From VAZQ01 sp963821505 (GTDB lineage: Bacteria; Pseudomonadota; Alphaproteobacteria; Rhizobiales; Xanthobacteraceae), in NCBI GenBank assembly GCA_963821505.1, contig CAWGEH010000022.1:62001-126000 (forward strand): a stretch of 64,000 nt of DNA, written 5' to 3'. The position numbers and the translations under genes were made by a program. Within the stretch, counting starts at the first letter, position 1. The number at the start of each line of letters is the position of its first letter. Below, one piece after another: positions 36,801 through 44,936 of the stretch. The notes beneath the pieces were generated by a model. That model was not told the DNA's origin. It ran no database searches and saw only the letters and a program-made list of their open reading frames with translations.

Positions 36801-38819
36801 CTGGACGATTCGACGGCCGAGTTTCGCTTCGCCAGCGTCGGCGCGAACGACGCTGATACCTGGCGAACACATATGGTCGGTGTGGCGCGCAAGGAGGGCG
36901 TGGCGCGCAGCGCCTCGACCGTCCCGTTCGAGCTCGAACGCGTCAGACGGCGCTGCAGCGGCTCGATCCCGGTCGACCGCTATTACGAGACCTTGCGCGC
37001 CCTGGGGTTGGAATATGGCGCATCGTTTCGCGCCATCGAGATGCTGCAGCGGGGCACCGGCGAGGTCCTGACGCGCGTTCGGCTGCCTCCGCATCTTTCC
37101 GTTGACGGCCAGTCCGGGCTGCATCCGGCGCTGCTCGATGCCTGCCTGCATCTCTATCCGGCGCTGGCCGACATCTATGGCGATTTCAAACAAGCGACGG
37201 AAGAGCCGCGGCGCACCTATCTGCCGGTCGGCGTCGAGCGTTTCCGCTGCGCTGGCGTCCGCGCTCGGGAGGTCTGGGTGCATGGCGTGCGCCGGCAGCC
37301 GGGAAACGGCGACCGCGACATTCTCACCGTCGATATTGCCATCCACCAGGAGGACGGCCGGTTCGCAGCCGCGATCGAAGGATTGTCGCTGAAGCCGTTG
37401 TCGCCGCAAGCATTGCGACCACCCGCCGCCACCGGAACGCCGGCCTCGGGAGACCGGACGGCAGAAGCCGGCCCGGGGGTCGCGGGCGCAGGGCGCGGCG
37501 CGGACGCGGCCGCCATAAGGTCCCGGCTGAGAGACGCGCCCGAGGCAAAACGTCGCGAATTGCTGCTGGGGTTTGTCCGCCAGGAGGCGGCGCAGACATT
37601 GGGGATCACCGAAACGATCGATACGGCTCGCCCGCTTCGCGAATACGGACTCGATTCGCTGATGTCGGTGAAGCTGGTAAACCGGCTGGAAGCCGCGCTC
37701 GGGATCAAGGTCTCGACCGTAATCTTGATTCAGGGTCCCAGCATCGATGAGCTCGTCCATGAGCTCCTGCCGGAGCTGGCGTTCAGCAACGACGAAGCCG
37801 TGCCCCGGCCGATCATGCTGCAGCCCGAACATATGGACGAGACGGCCGACAATAGAATCCGGCCGCAACCCATTGTGGTCGGGCCTGAGCATTCCGCCGA
37901 CTGTTGGCCGATCGCCCCGGACCCGATCGCCCCCGATGAAGGCCGGCCGCAACCGATCGTGATCGAGCCCAAGGCTTCGGCTGGCCGTTGGCTCATCGTA
38001 GTCGGCCCGCGAGCGGCTCCCAGACTTCGGCTGTTCTGCTTTCCGTTCGCCGGCGGAGGCTCCGCTGTTTATCGAAACTGGGCGCAGTTCATCGATCCAA
38101 CGATCGAGGTGGTCGCAATCGAGCCGCCCGGCCGTCTCGGCCGCATCACCGAGACGCCGATCGCCGACATGAATGAGTTCGTCGATCAGGTCGTTTCCGA
38201 GATGGGGAACCTGCTGGACCGGCCGTTCGCGTTCTTCGGCCATTGCCTGGGCGCCCTGACCATGTATGAGACCGCGCGCCGGCTCATTCATACGACCACG
38301 TTGCGCCCGCAGCACCTGTTCGCCTCGGGCGCACGGCCGCCCGACCGCATCAGCGACCAGGGTCCGTTCGAAGAACGCGTGATGCATGACTTGCTGAAGC
38401 TGGCGGAATTCCGCATCAGTCTGCCGGCCTACGCACAGCCCGACGATGTGTTCGCAGACCTCATTCGCCATTTCAACGTTCGGGCAACAGAACAGCTTCT
38501 CAACGATCCTGACTTGCGGCAGCTGATGTTGCCGGTCGTCCGCGCGGAATTTCGGATGGCGACCGACTACGAATTCGTGCGCGAAGCGCCTTGGGAAATC
38601 CCGATCACGTGTTTCGCGGCGAAAGGCGATCGGTATGTGTCGCGCAGGCACGCGTTGGGCTGGGGACGTTTCACCAATTCGCGTCTGCAGGTCCATATCC
38701 GGGAGGGCGCCCATTTCGCGGTCGTGGACGACATGACGTTCATCCACGACGTCATCAATCGAGAGCTGCAGGCCCGCCCTGGATCGGCGTGCGACCCGGT
38801 TGGCGAGGTCGCATGGTGA
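33873..38819 (+). CDS. Type I polyketide synthase, KS-AT-DH-ACP-TE
   Basis: The 1648-residue single-module synthase contains: KS (about 8-432) with Cys180 in TACSTS and His residues in VECHGTGT and KTNIGHLEQ; AT (about 527-860) with Ser621 in GHSVGE and HAFHSPSM, the malonyl-CoA type; DH (about 886-1176) with the HRIYGMPVLP motif and the acidic motif LLDACLH; ACP (about 1229-1302) with Ser1262 in GLDSLMSV; a Pro-rich linker (about 1310-1380) with three RPxPI-type repeats; and a TE (about 1383-1640) with GHCLGA. No KR or ER is seen. The TE nucleophile is Cys1458 rather than Ser. The start is the ATG overlapping the ACP gene. Iterative use with reductases in trans is inferred; the product is unknown. 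Confidence 0.95.
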   Translation: MAGNSPAGVAIVGIACRFPGAADHRAFWQNLREGVESISALSNEDLLAAGVSGELLRNPSYVKAASLLPDIDQFDAAFFEYSPEEARLMDPQQRLLLEVAWETFEDAGQPLGSSAKPIGVFTGLGGVVSSYLVDRLPFSADLPGYTGDLAHLGNDKDFASTRISYKLNLSGPSINVQTACSTSLVAVHLACQAILAGECEMALAGAAAVRVPQGVGYTSVRGGILSPDGHCRAFDAEAQGTIFGSGVGAVLLKDLAAAVADGDHIYAIVRGSAINNDGADKVSYTASSAAGQARAMLEALLIADVSPDDISYVECHGTGTIVGDPLEIEALTRAFRTRTDRCGFCAIGSVKTNIGHLEQTAGLAALIKTALALKNGKIPPSLNFRNPNPKIDFAASPFFVNTQCRDWPTGDRPRLAAVNSLGLGGTNAFVVLEEPPATTGMEGEPELDLFTLSARTEAALRASIERHLRWLAHEQAPLPDICFTSTSGRMHFPVRFATVVDSRERLREALAAETANGAALQPTGERRLAFLFSGQASQYARMGADLYRHQPVYREEVDRCAEIVDNRLGRPLRDVLLCERIDSNLIDETAYTQPALFAVQAGLVALWRSWGIVPDVVLGHSVGEFAAAYCAGAYTLEQVLGLIAERARVMQALPRDGAMAAVFSDEAAVAAAIEQCGRADVAIAALNGPQNTVVSGARDAVAALIARFEDLRIRCQLLTVSHAFHSPSMRAAADELGRIAAAVQGQPPKIPWISTVSAAPMQQPPDARYWCDHALNTVRFADAMQALVQTGVSDFVEIGPGNTLLALGQQCLKENGRAWLGSLGKRGEPSEILASLGGLYRRGYDVDWDGFNRPYPRRRVSLPTYPFEHRRFWIEADARARSREPLSDGLTGMRLRSALPDAQFESIYSLQRFAYLDDHRIYGMPVLPTTVGLAALRDAARQYFGSDAVEIANLQYREAMVLPENGERIVQSILTPLDDSTAEFRFASVGANDADTWRTHMVGVARKEGVARSASTVPFELERVRRRCSGSIPVDRYYETLRALGLEYGASFRAIEMLQRGTGEVLTRVRLPPHLSVDGQSGLHPALLDACLHLYPALADIYGDFKQATEEPRRTYLPVGVERFRCAGVRAREVWVHGVRRQPGNGDRDILTVDIAIHQEDGRFAAAIEGLSLKPLSPQALRPPAATGTPASGDRTAEAGPGVAGAGRGADAAAIRSRLRDAPEAKRRELLLGFVRQEAAQTLGITETIDTARPLREYGLDSLMSVKLVNRLEAALGIKVSTVILIQGPSIDELVHELLPELAFSNDEAVPRPIMLQPEHMDETADNRIRPQPIVVGPEHSADCWPIAPDPIAPDEGRPQPIVIEPKASAGRWLIVVGPRAAPRLRLFCFPFAGGGSAVYRNWAQFIDPTIEVVAIEPPGRLGRITETPIADMNEFVDQVVSEMGNLLDRPFAFFGHCLGALTMYETARRLIHTTTLRPQHLFASGARPPDRISDQGPFEERVMHDLLKLAEFRISLPAYAQPDDVFADLIRHFNVRATEQLLNDPDLRQLMLPVVRAEFRMATDYEFVREAPWEIPITCFAAKGDRYVSRRHALGWGRFTNSRLQVHIREGAHFAVVDDMTFIHDVINRELQARPGSACDPVGEVAW

Positions 38820-39044
38820 CGGCTTTGGCTCGGCCTTTTTTTCGCCGGATGCGTCCGATCAGGGCAGTTGACCCGGCCACTCGGCGGAATAGCATGAAGG
38901 TTGCGGGAAATGGCGCTAGCGATCGCAGGATGACCCGCCGGATGCAGCGGCAGCCGGGGGTGGACGCACGTGCATTGCGATAGTACGCGGCCATGGAGCT
39001 TCCGAGCGAAGACTGATCCGCCGTATGGAGCATGGGAGGGTCGC

Positions 39045-40409
39045 ATGGGTCCGCGCGATGGCACGACGAGCGGCAAGGGCAACGAAACTTACGCGCAGAG
39101 CACGCCCGACCAGGCGAAGGTGGCAGCGGCTATCGAGAGCCTGAAGGAATGGGCAGCGAGGGACCCCGCCGGGCTGATCGCTGCCATCGAGGAGCTCAAG
39201 GAAAGTGCGAAAAAGGCGCCGGCCGCGGAACCGGCAGGGCCGAAGAGAGCGATTTGCCTCGCGGGCGGCGGACCGGCGGCAGGATTGCACATCGGCGTCT
39301 TGGAGGGGCTGAAAGAACGCGGAATAACATTCGATAGTGAATCCTCGGTTTGGGCGCTCTCGTGCATCGGTGCATGGGTCGGGATCGTCTACAACCAGGC
39401 ACCGAAGGGCAGAGGGCTCGAAGCGATCAACAAATTCTTCCACGAAGTGTTTCGCGATGACAAGTCTTTCAAGAGCTTTCCTACCAACACGATATTTTCA
39501 CCCGATTGGTTCGGCTACGCCGAGGCCATGCAGGATTTTCTGCTCGAGCCGCAGAATTACCGAAATGCATTCGTGCCGCGAAAAATCATGGATTCGTTCG
39601 TACACACCCTGTCCTGGCTGGGCGATCGCAGGAATTGGAGGAACTTCAGCGAGGGAGATTTCAATCGCTGGACCCTCAATCACGTCCTGGCGGTGCACCC
39701 GGCAACACGCTTTCTGACCGCCATGGTCTACAAGTCCAAGATCAACGGCCGGACCAAGCTTCTCTATCCGGACAGCAGGTTCTTGAAGGACATCAGGTTC
39801 GAAAAACTCAGTGAGCCCGGGAAACCGTACATCTTTCACAACGCGTGGAACCTCTCGAGACAAAAACTTGAATTATTCTCCAATCGAGACCCCGCGGAGG
39901 ACAGGTACAAGCGTATTACCCCCGCAAGCTTGTGCGCCTGCTCGGCACTGCCGTTGATCGAACAAACCGTACAGATCGACGGCGATATCTATTGCGAGGG
40001 GGCCCTCGTCGACACGGTCAATTTCGAAAAATTGCTGGAAGACCATCCTGATCTCGACGAGATATGGATCAGCCGAATCGTCGATGCCGACCAAATTCGT
40101 CCACCCAAGAACATTCTTGATTCGACGGCAAACCTCTGTGAGCTGTTCGCAGCAACCGTCGGCGAAGATGATGTCAAGCTGTTCAAATATCACGTCAAGG
40201 AAGCCGGCAGGTGGACAGGCACCATCATCGAGATCCAGGTCGAGAGGAACATCAATTTCGAGTGGTCGCACGCCAATCTCGAGAATGGACGCGGCCAAGG
40301 TCGTGAGGCGGCGCACCAAGCATGCCAGCGATACGACGCCCTGACGAAAAAAGGTAAAGATCCAAATAAACTCGAAATATTGCCATCAGAAGCAAAAAAA
40401 CAGCAATGA
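39045..40409 (+). CDS. Patatin-like phospholipase-fold protein with altered dyad
   Basis: The 454-residue protein starts after a strong GGGAGGG. After about 65 hydrophilic residues comes a patatin-type domain: glycine loop CLAGGGPAAGLHIGVLEGL (residues 71-89, lacking the usual Arg), the nucleophile region WALSCIGAWVG with Ser106 (not a GxSxG), and YCEGALVD, where Glu318 replaces the Asp of the DGG/DGA motif. The fold is likely but hydrolase activity is uncertain. It is on the PKS strand, 225 bases after it, and by eye the DNA is less GC-rich than its neighbours, which may point to separate acquisition. A role in product release, immunity or lipid remodelling is possible but unproven. Confidence 0.78.
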   Translation: MGPRDGTTSGKGNETYAQSTPDQAKVAAAIESLKEWAARDPAGLIAAIEELKESAKKAPAAEPAGPKRAICLAGGGPAAGLHIGVLEGLKERGITFDSESSVWALSCIGAWVGIVYNQAPKGRGLEAINKFFHEVFRDDKSFKSFPTNTIFSPDWFGYAEAMQDFLLEPQNYRNAFVPRKIMDSFVHTLSWLGDRRNWRNFSEGDFNRWTLNHVLAVHPATRFLTAMVYKSKINGRTKLLYPDSRFLKDIRFEKLSEPGKPYIFHNAWNLSRQKLELFSNRDPAEDRYKRITPASLCACSALPLIEQTVQIDGDIYCEGALVDTVNFEKLLEDHPDLDEIWISRIVDADQIRPPKNILDSTANLCELFAATVGEDDVKLFKYHVKEAGRWTGTIIEIQVERNINFEWSHANLENGRGQGREAAHQACQRYDALTKKGKDPNKLEILPSEAKKQQ

Positions 40410-40431
40410 GGAAAAACAAGAAGAGAATGGC

Positions 40432-43400
40432 TCATCGCAACTGGACGAGCAGGGCATTGGCGTCCCGGAGGTCCCGCGTATCCAAGCCCTCGCTGAAGCC
40501 GCTGTAGACGGGTTCGAGAACGTCGCGCGCCTCGGCATGCTTGCCCTGTGTCATCCAAAGACTGGCGAGGTCGGTCGCCGCGCGGAGCTCGAGCGACCGC
40601 GCCTGTTGGCTGCGGGCCGTTCGCAACGCCCGGTCGAGCAAGGCCTCGGCCTCGGCTTCCGCTGCGCCGCGCATGAGCAGCGCGCGTGCCTTTAATCGAT
40701 AGAGTTCGGCCTCGAAAAACCGTTCGCTGTTGTGGCTGACGATCGAGAGCCCGTGATCGATTACTTCCAGCGCGGCGTCGGGTTCGTTGCGGAGCAGCAA
40801 GGCCGGACACAGCAGCGCGAAGTGCACTGTGACGCCGAGCTGATAACCCGCGCGTTGATACTCATCCAGCGCGGCCTTGACCTCGTCGAGGCGGCCGGCC
40901 GCGGCATCCAGCATGGTCGCGCAGATGCCCCGGATCGCGCGCGAGAGGCCGAGCCACTGGCTGAATCCATGTTGCTCGGATATGGCGAGACAGCGCTCCG
41001 CGTAGCCTTGGGCGATTGCCGGCTCGCCGCGCAGGGCGTGGAGAACCGAGGCATAATACCAAGCGTAAGCGTATGTATGCGCATGCTGAACCGTGTCGGC
41101 GCGTTCAAGTGCGCCCGCCATTCGGGAAACCGCATCGTCGGCTCGACCGAGAAGCCACGACACCCACGCCATGAGAATCTGCATGGACACTCCAGCGTCC
41201 TGGCCGGCCGCACGAGCAGCCATTCTGTCGGCGTCCTGACTGGTTCTGAACACCTCGGCGGCGCGTTCGAGCGTCTCGCGGGCCTCAACGATGCGTCCCA
41301 TGAACATGAGAATCATCGCTTGCCCTCGTATCCCATTGATCAATGCCGGCCGATTGCCGCGCGCTTCGGCGGCACTCGGTAAGCCCGCGATAGCATCGAG
41401 GGCCTGCGGCAACTCGCCCCGCACGACGCTCACCGTCGCCAGCCAGAACATCACCTGAAGGTATTCCGGCGGCTGTCCGAGCCGCTCGCACAGCTCACGA
41501 GCACGGGCGAACGTCGCCACGGCCCTGCTCGCGGCCGGCCCCTGCGTGGCGATGAGGCACGGCCCCAGGACCAGCTGGAAATCAAGCTCGGATTTGTCCT
41601 TGGCCTCGCCGGCCGGCAAGCGTCCCGTCACCTCGATGCCGCGCTGCAGGTGTGCGATGGCCTCGATGTTGGCCGAGCGCTGGGCCGCGTTCTTGCCGGC
41701 CTGCAGCCAGTACCCGACCGCTTTTTCGCTCAGTCCGGCTTCCGTGAGATGGTGTGCCAGGGTTTCGGGCTGAGTTTGCACGACCTCAGGGAACTGTTGC
41801 TCAAGCGCGTTCGCAATGGCGGCGTGCAGATGCCCGCGTCGGCTTTTCAGGAGGCCGGCATATGCGGCGTCCCGTACCAGCGCGTGCTTGAAGGTATAGA
41901 TCGCATGTGGAATCTCGCCCCGGCGGAAAATCAATTCCGATCGCACCAGCTGATCAAGCGCCTCTTCCAGCCTCTCCCTCGGCAACCCGGCGGCGGCGTT
42001 CAGCAATTCGTAGTGGAAGTCGCGGCCGGCGACGGCGCCGATCTGTGCCACTTCCCGCACCGACGCCAACCGATCGAGGCGCGCCGTGAGCGATGCGTGC
42101 AACGTTGTCGGGATCGCCATCGACGGCAGCGGATGCTCGAGGACGTAATGTCCATCCCGTTCCTGCAACAGCCCGCTTTCCAGCATGGTCTTGGTCAGCT
42201 CCTCGATGAACAAAGGCACGCCATCGGTGCGGGCGAGAATCTCGTCCGTCACCTCCTTCGGCAGCCTCTTGCCACCCGTCACCCGCTCGACCAGTGCCGC
42301 GCCGTCGCGTCGGCCAAGGCGCGTGAGCAGGATCGTCGCCGTATGCGGGTAACTCGGCCAAGGCGGCGTGAATTCGGGCCTGGCAGTGACGAGCAGCAGG
42401 ACCGGAAGCTGCGGCACGCGTTCCACTGCGGTGGTGAGCAGTTCCAGCGAGGTCGGGTCGATCCAATGGATATCTTCGAAAATCATGAAAACCGGCTGCC
42501 GCGCCGCCAACGCATCGAGCTGAGCCAATAATGCCGTCAGCGTCTTCTCCTTGCGTTTCTGCGGAGTCAGCTCGGGCAGTCGGTAGCGATCGCTGGCCGG
42601 CAATGCGAACAGGCTGGCCAGAACCGCCACGTGTTCCGGGTCCGCCGTGGTTTGCGCAACCAGGGCGTCGAGCTTGGACAGCTTGTCCGCAGGAGAAGTC
42701 ACCGCGCTCAAACCCCGCGGCGCGTTCGAGCTGGCCTATATATGGGAAGAGAGCGCTGTTGGTATGATGTGCCGAACTGAAATAACGCAACGTGACGTGC
42801 GGTTCACCCTGGAGCCGCTCGCCAAGCGCAAGCGCGATGTGCGACTTGCCGATACCCGGCTCCCCGGTAAGCACCACCACTCGGCCTTCTCCCTGCGTGG
42901 CGTGCCGCCATCGGCGCAACAGCAGCTCTATCTCCTCTTCGCGCCCGAACAGCGGCGGCAGCTCGGCCTTGTGCCTCGCCTCGAAGCGGCCCTGCACGCG
43001 GCTCGTCCCCAGCACCTGCCAGACCGGTACCCGCTCCGCCCAGCCTTTCAGCGCGACAGGGCCGAGATCGCGGTAATCGAAGTGCCCCCCAGTGAGCCGG
43101 CGGGTGCTCGGGCAGATCAACACCGTCCCCGGCTCCGCCAGCGTTTGCAGACGCGCGGCGAGGTTCGGCGTCTCACCGACGACGGCCTGCTCCGCCGGGG
43201 TTTCGTCAATGAGGAGTTCGGTCACAACGACAGTACCTGTCGCAATGCCAACGCGAACCTGCAGCGCGGCGTCGAAACGGGTGCGGAAATTCGCCACCGC
43301 ATCGACGAGCGCGAGGGCGGCGCGCACTGCCTGTTCGGCGTCATCCTCTTGCGCGCGTGGATAGCCGAAATAGGCGAGCACGCCGTCGCGCATATATCGG

Positions 43401-43783
43401 GCGACCATGCCCTGGTAGCGCCCGATGACGTCGTCGATGCAGGTGTGATAGGACGAGATCACCCCCCACATGTCTTCCGGGTCCAGCCGTGCCGAAAGGG
43501 CAGCCGAGCCGACCAGATCGCAAAACATCACCGTTAGGTGGCGTCGCTCGAAGTCGTCCAGCGGCACCCGTTCGGCCGCGGTTTTGGCCGGTGCACGAGC
43601 GGCCCCATTAAGCGCCGCGATGGCACGCAGCATCTTGCGGCGATGCCCCAGCAGGACGCCGAGGTCGTTGAGGTCCTGTTCCGTCAGATCGCGAACGACC
43701 GAGAGGTCAATGGCGTTCTCGGCGAAGCGTTGGGCGTACTCTCCCAGGTTGATCGAAGCTAGCCACTCTGCAATCGTCGTCAT
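40432..43783 (-). CDS. SAM / class III cyclase / AAA ATPase / TPR signalling protein, frameshifted
   Basis: With one extra base removed near 42697 (around residue 362) a protein of about 1116 residues results. It has an N-terminal SAM domain (IAEWLASINLGEYAQRF), a class III nucleotide cyclase domain (VMFCDLVGSAALS, RDGVLAYFG, VGETPNLAARLQ) with the metal Asp and transition-state Asn/Arg residues visible, an AAA-type ATPase (Walker A GEPGIGKS, Walker B-like FMIFEDIHWIDP), and a long C-terminal TPR-like helical region. It resembles the AfsR/STAND-type cyclase regulators common in Bradyrhizobium. As written, the frame breaks between LERAAGFERGD and SPADKLSKLD. It converges on the patatin-like gene, with only 22 bases between stops. 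Confidence 0.88.
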
Positions 43784-44216
43784 GGCAAACCCACGGGTCG
43801 CGCCGTGACAGTAGCACATAAGGACGGCGGCTGATCCGATTAATCGGGGCCGTCCGAGGCAGCTACCAATGGCTCTCTACGGTGCTGCGCTTGCTGGCGC
43901 TTGTCCGGACAGCGAGGCTACCGGAGCCGGTGGTGAGATGCTCGACCTTGTTGCTACGCGGTAAAAAGAGAGTCCTGCGTTACCGCTTGAGCCGGATTTT
44001 CCGTCCTTGATTTTCTAAAATCTCGACCGGACGCACGGCGATCTCCGTAGGGACAGTGAATAATCAAGCCCTTGCCCGACGAGCCATCCGCGCCGGCAAG
44101 CCACCCCTTTTGCACTGAGCGATGGGAGCTGTGTGACATAGCTCGCACACGAGGCTGTGTGCATATGCAATGATTACACATCTGCCGATCCCTTCACTCT
44201 TGCGGCCGAGACGGCA
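43784..44216. other. Intergenic region upstream of cyclase and zinc-ribbon genes
   Basis: The gap of about 430 bases holds a hairpin at 43822-43855 (GGACGGC ... GCCGTCC enclosing the palindrome CCGATTAATCGG) close to the cyclase start. Otherwise it has mixed composition and no convincing frame. The CCGATTAATCGG palindrome could be an operator, but this is speculative. Confidence 0.4.
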
Positions 44217-44480
44217 ATGCCAGCAAACAACGCAGCCCGAGACGGCGACCCCTGTCCCAAGTGCGGCGCGCCGCTGGGTTGCGAGGCATGCTGGTCATGC
44301 GGCGGAACGGCCGGGTCTTGGTATTTCATTTGCGAGGAATGCGGCGGCAGTGGCCAATTACTCTTGTGTCCGAATCGGGCTTCCCACTCCCCGCCGCCCC
44401 CTAACCAAGGAGTGTCCGGATGGAATTACTGGCATGCTCCTGGGGGGCAATTCAGCAACCCATTCCGTAGCGGAAAGTGA
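44217..44480 (+). CDS. Small zinc-ribbon protein
   Basis: The 87-residue frame starts MPANNAARDGD. It has a cluster of Cys pairs: CPKCGAPLGCEACWSCGG, then CEECGGSGQ and a final Cys in LLLCPNRASH. The spacing suggests one or two zinc ribbons resembling the DnaJ central zinc-finger style. The tail is Gly/Trp-rich. There is no obvious ribosome-binding site, and an alternative upstream start would add 20 residues. I do not recognise a named family. Confidence 0.55.
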   Translation: MPANNAARDGDPCPKCGAPLGCEACWSCGGTAGSWYFICEECGGSGQLLLCPNRASHSPPPPNQGVSGWNYWHAPGGQFSNPFRSGK

Positions 44481-44936
44481 GCGGGGCGTCGGTGCTTCGA
44501 ACAACAACGGTACGGCCGCGGCATCGGCCGCGCCGTTGACCAAGAGTGAACCGTTCTCATCGCGAAATCGCATGTTTCTCGGCGCGCTTCCGACTGCATC
44601 CCATGACACGATGCGCGGGAATTGTGGCCGTCACCGCCGCGCGTGGCCGTCACCCTGAGGCGGCCGAACGACGAGGAGAGACCGCAAGTCGGCTACAGCC
44701 GACTTGCGCCCTCTTGCGCCCTCAAGATTCCGATCTCGGGGTAAACCCAAGATCGGTGGGCGCGACCCATGCCTTCATCCTTCGAGGCTCGCACGCAGCC
44801 AAGCTTGCACAGGCTGCGTAAGCGTGCCTAGGGTGCTCGCACCTCGGGACGGCGATGAATAGCTCACAGCGCGTGACGCCGCGGCGGTGTAAGCTCGACA
44901 TTCGTCATCGCTCGAATTCGGTCTCGAGGACCATTG
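44481..44936. other. Repeat-bearing region upstream of mutL
   Basis: This 456-base region contains a composite palindromic element (44647-44823). The remainder has no convincing gene. The mutL start is preceded by GAGGA at 44926-44930. Confidence 0.45.
44647..44823. repeat. Composite palindromic repeat (AAGTCGGCT / CGATCTCGGG type), copy 1
   Basis: CGCAAGTCGGCTACAGCCGACTTGCG is a near-perfect palindrome at 44683-44708, followed by the hairpin CGATCTCGGG ... CCCAAGATCGG at about 44731-44756, then a CATCCTTCGAGG ... GCACGCAGCC segment with GCAGCC/GGCTGC complementarity. An arrangement in the opposite order and direction lies at 53397-53601. Confidence 0.8.

Noticed and set aside
36500..37500. 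Hidden KR domain between DH and ACP of the PKS
   Set aside because: No TGxxGxG-type nucleotide loop or YxxxN/K site is visible, and after the DH there is room for only about 50 residues before the ACP.
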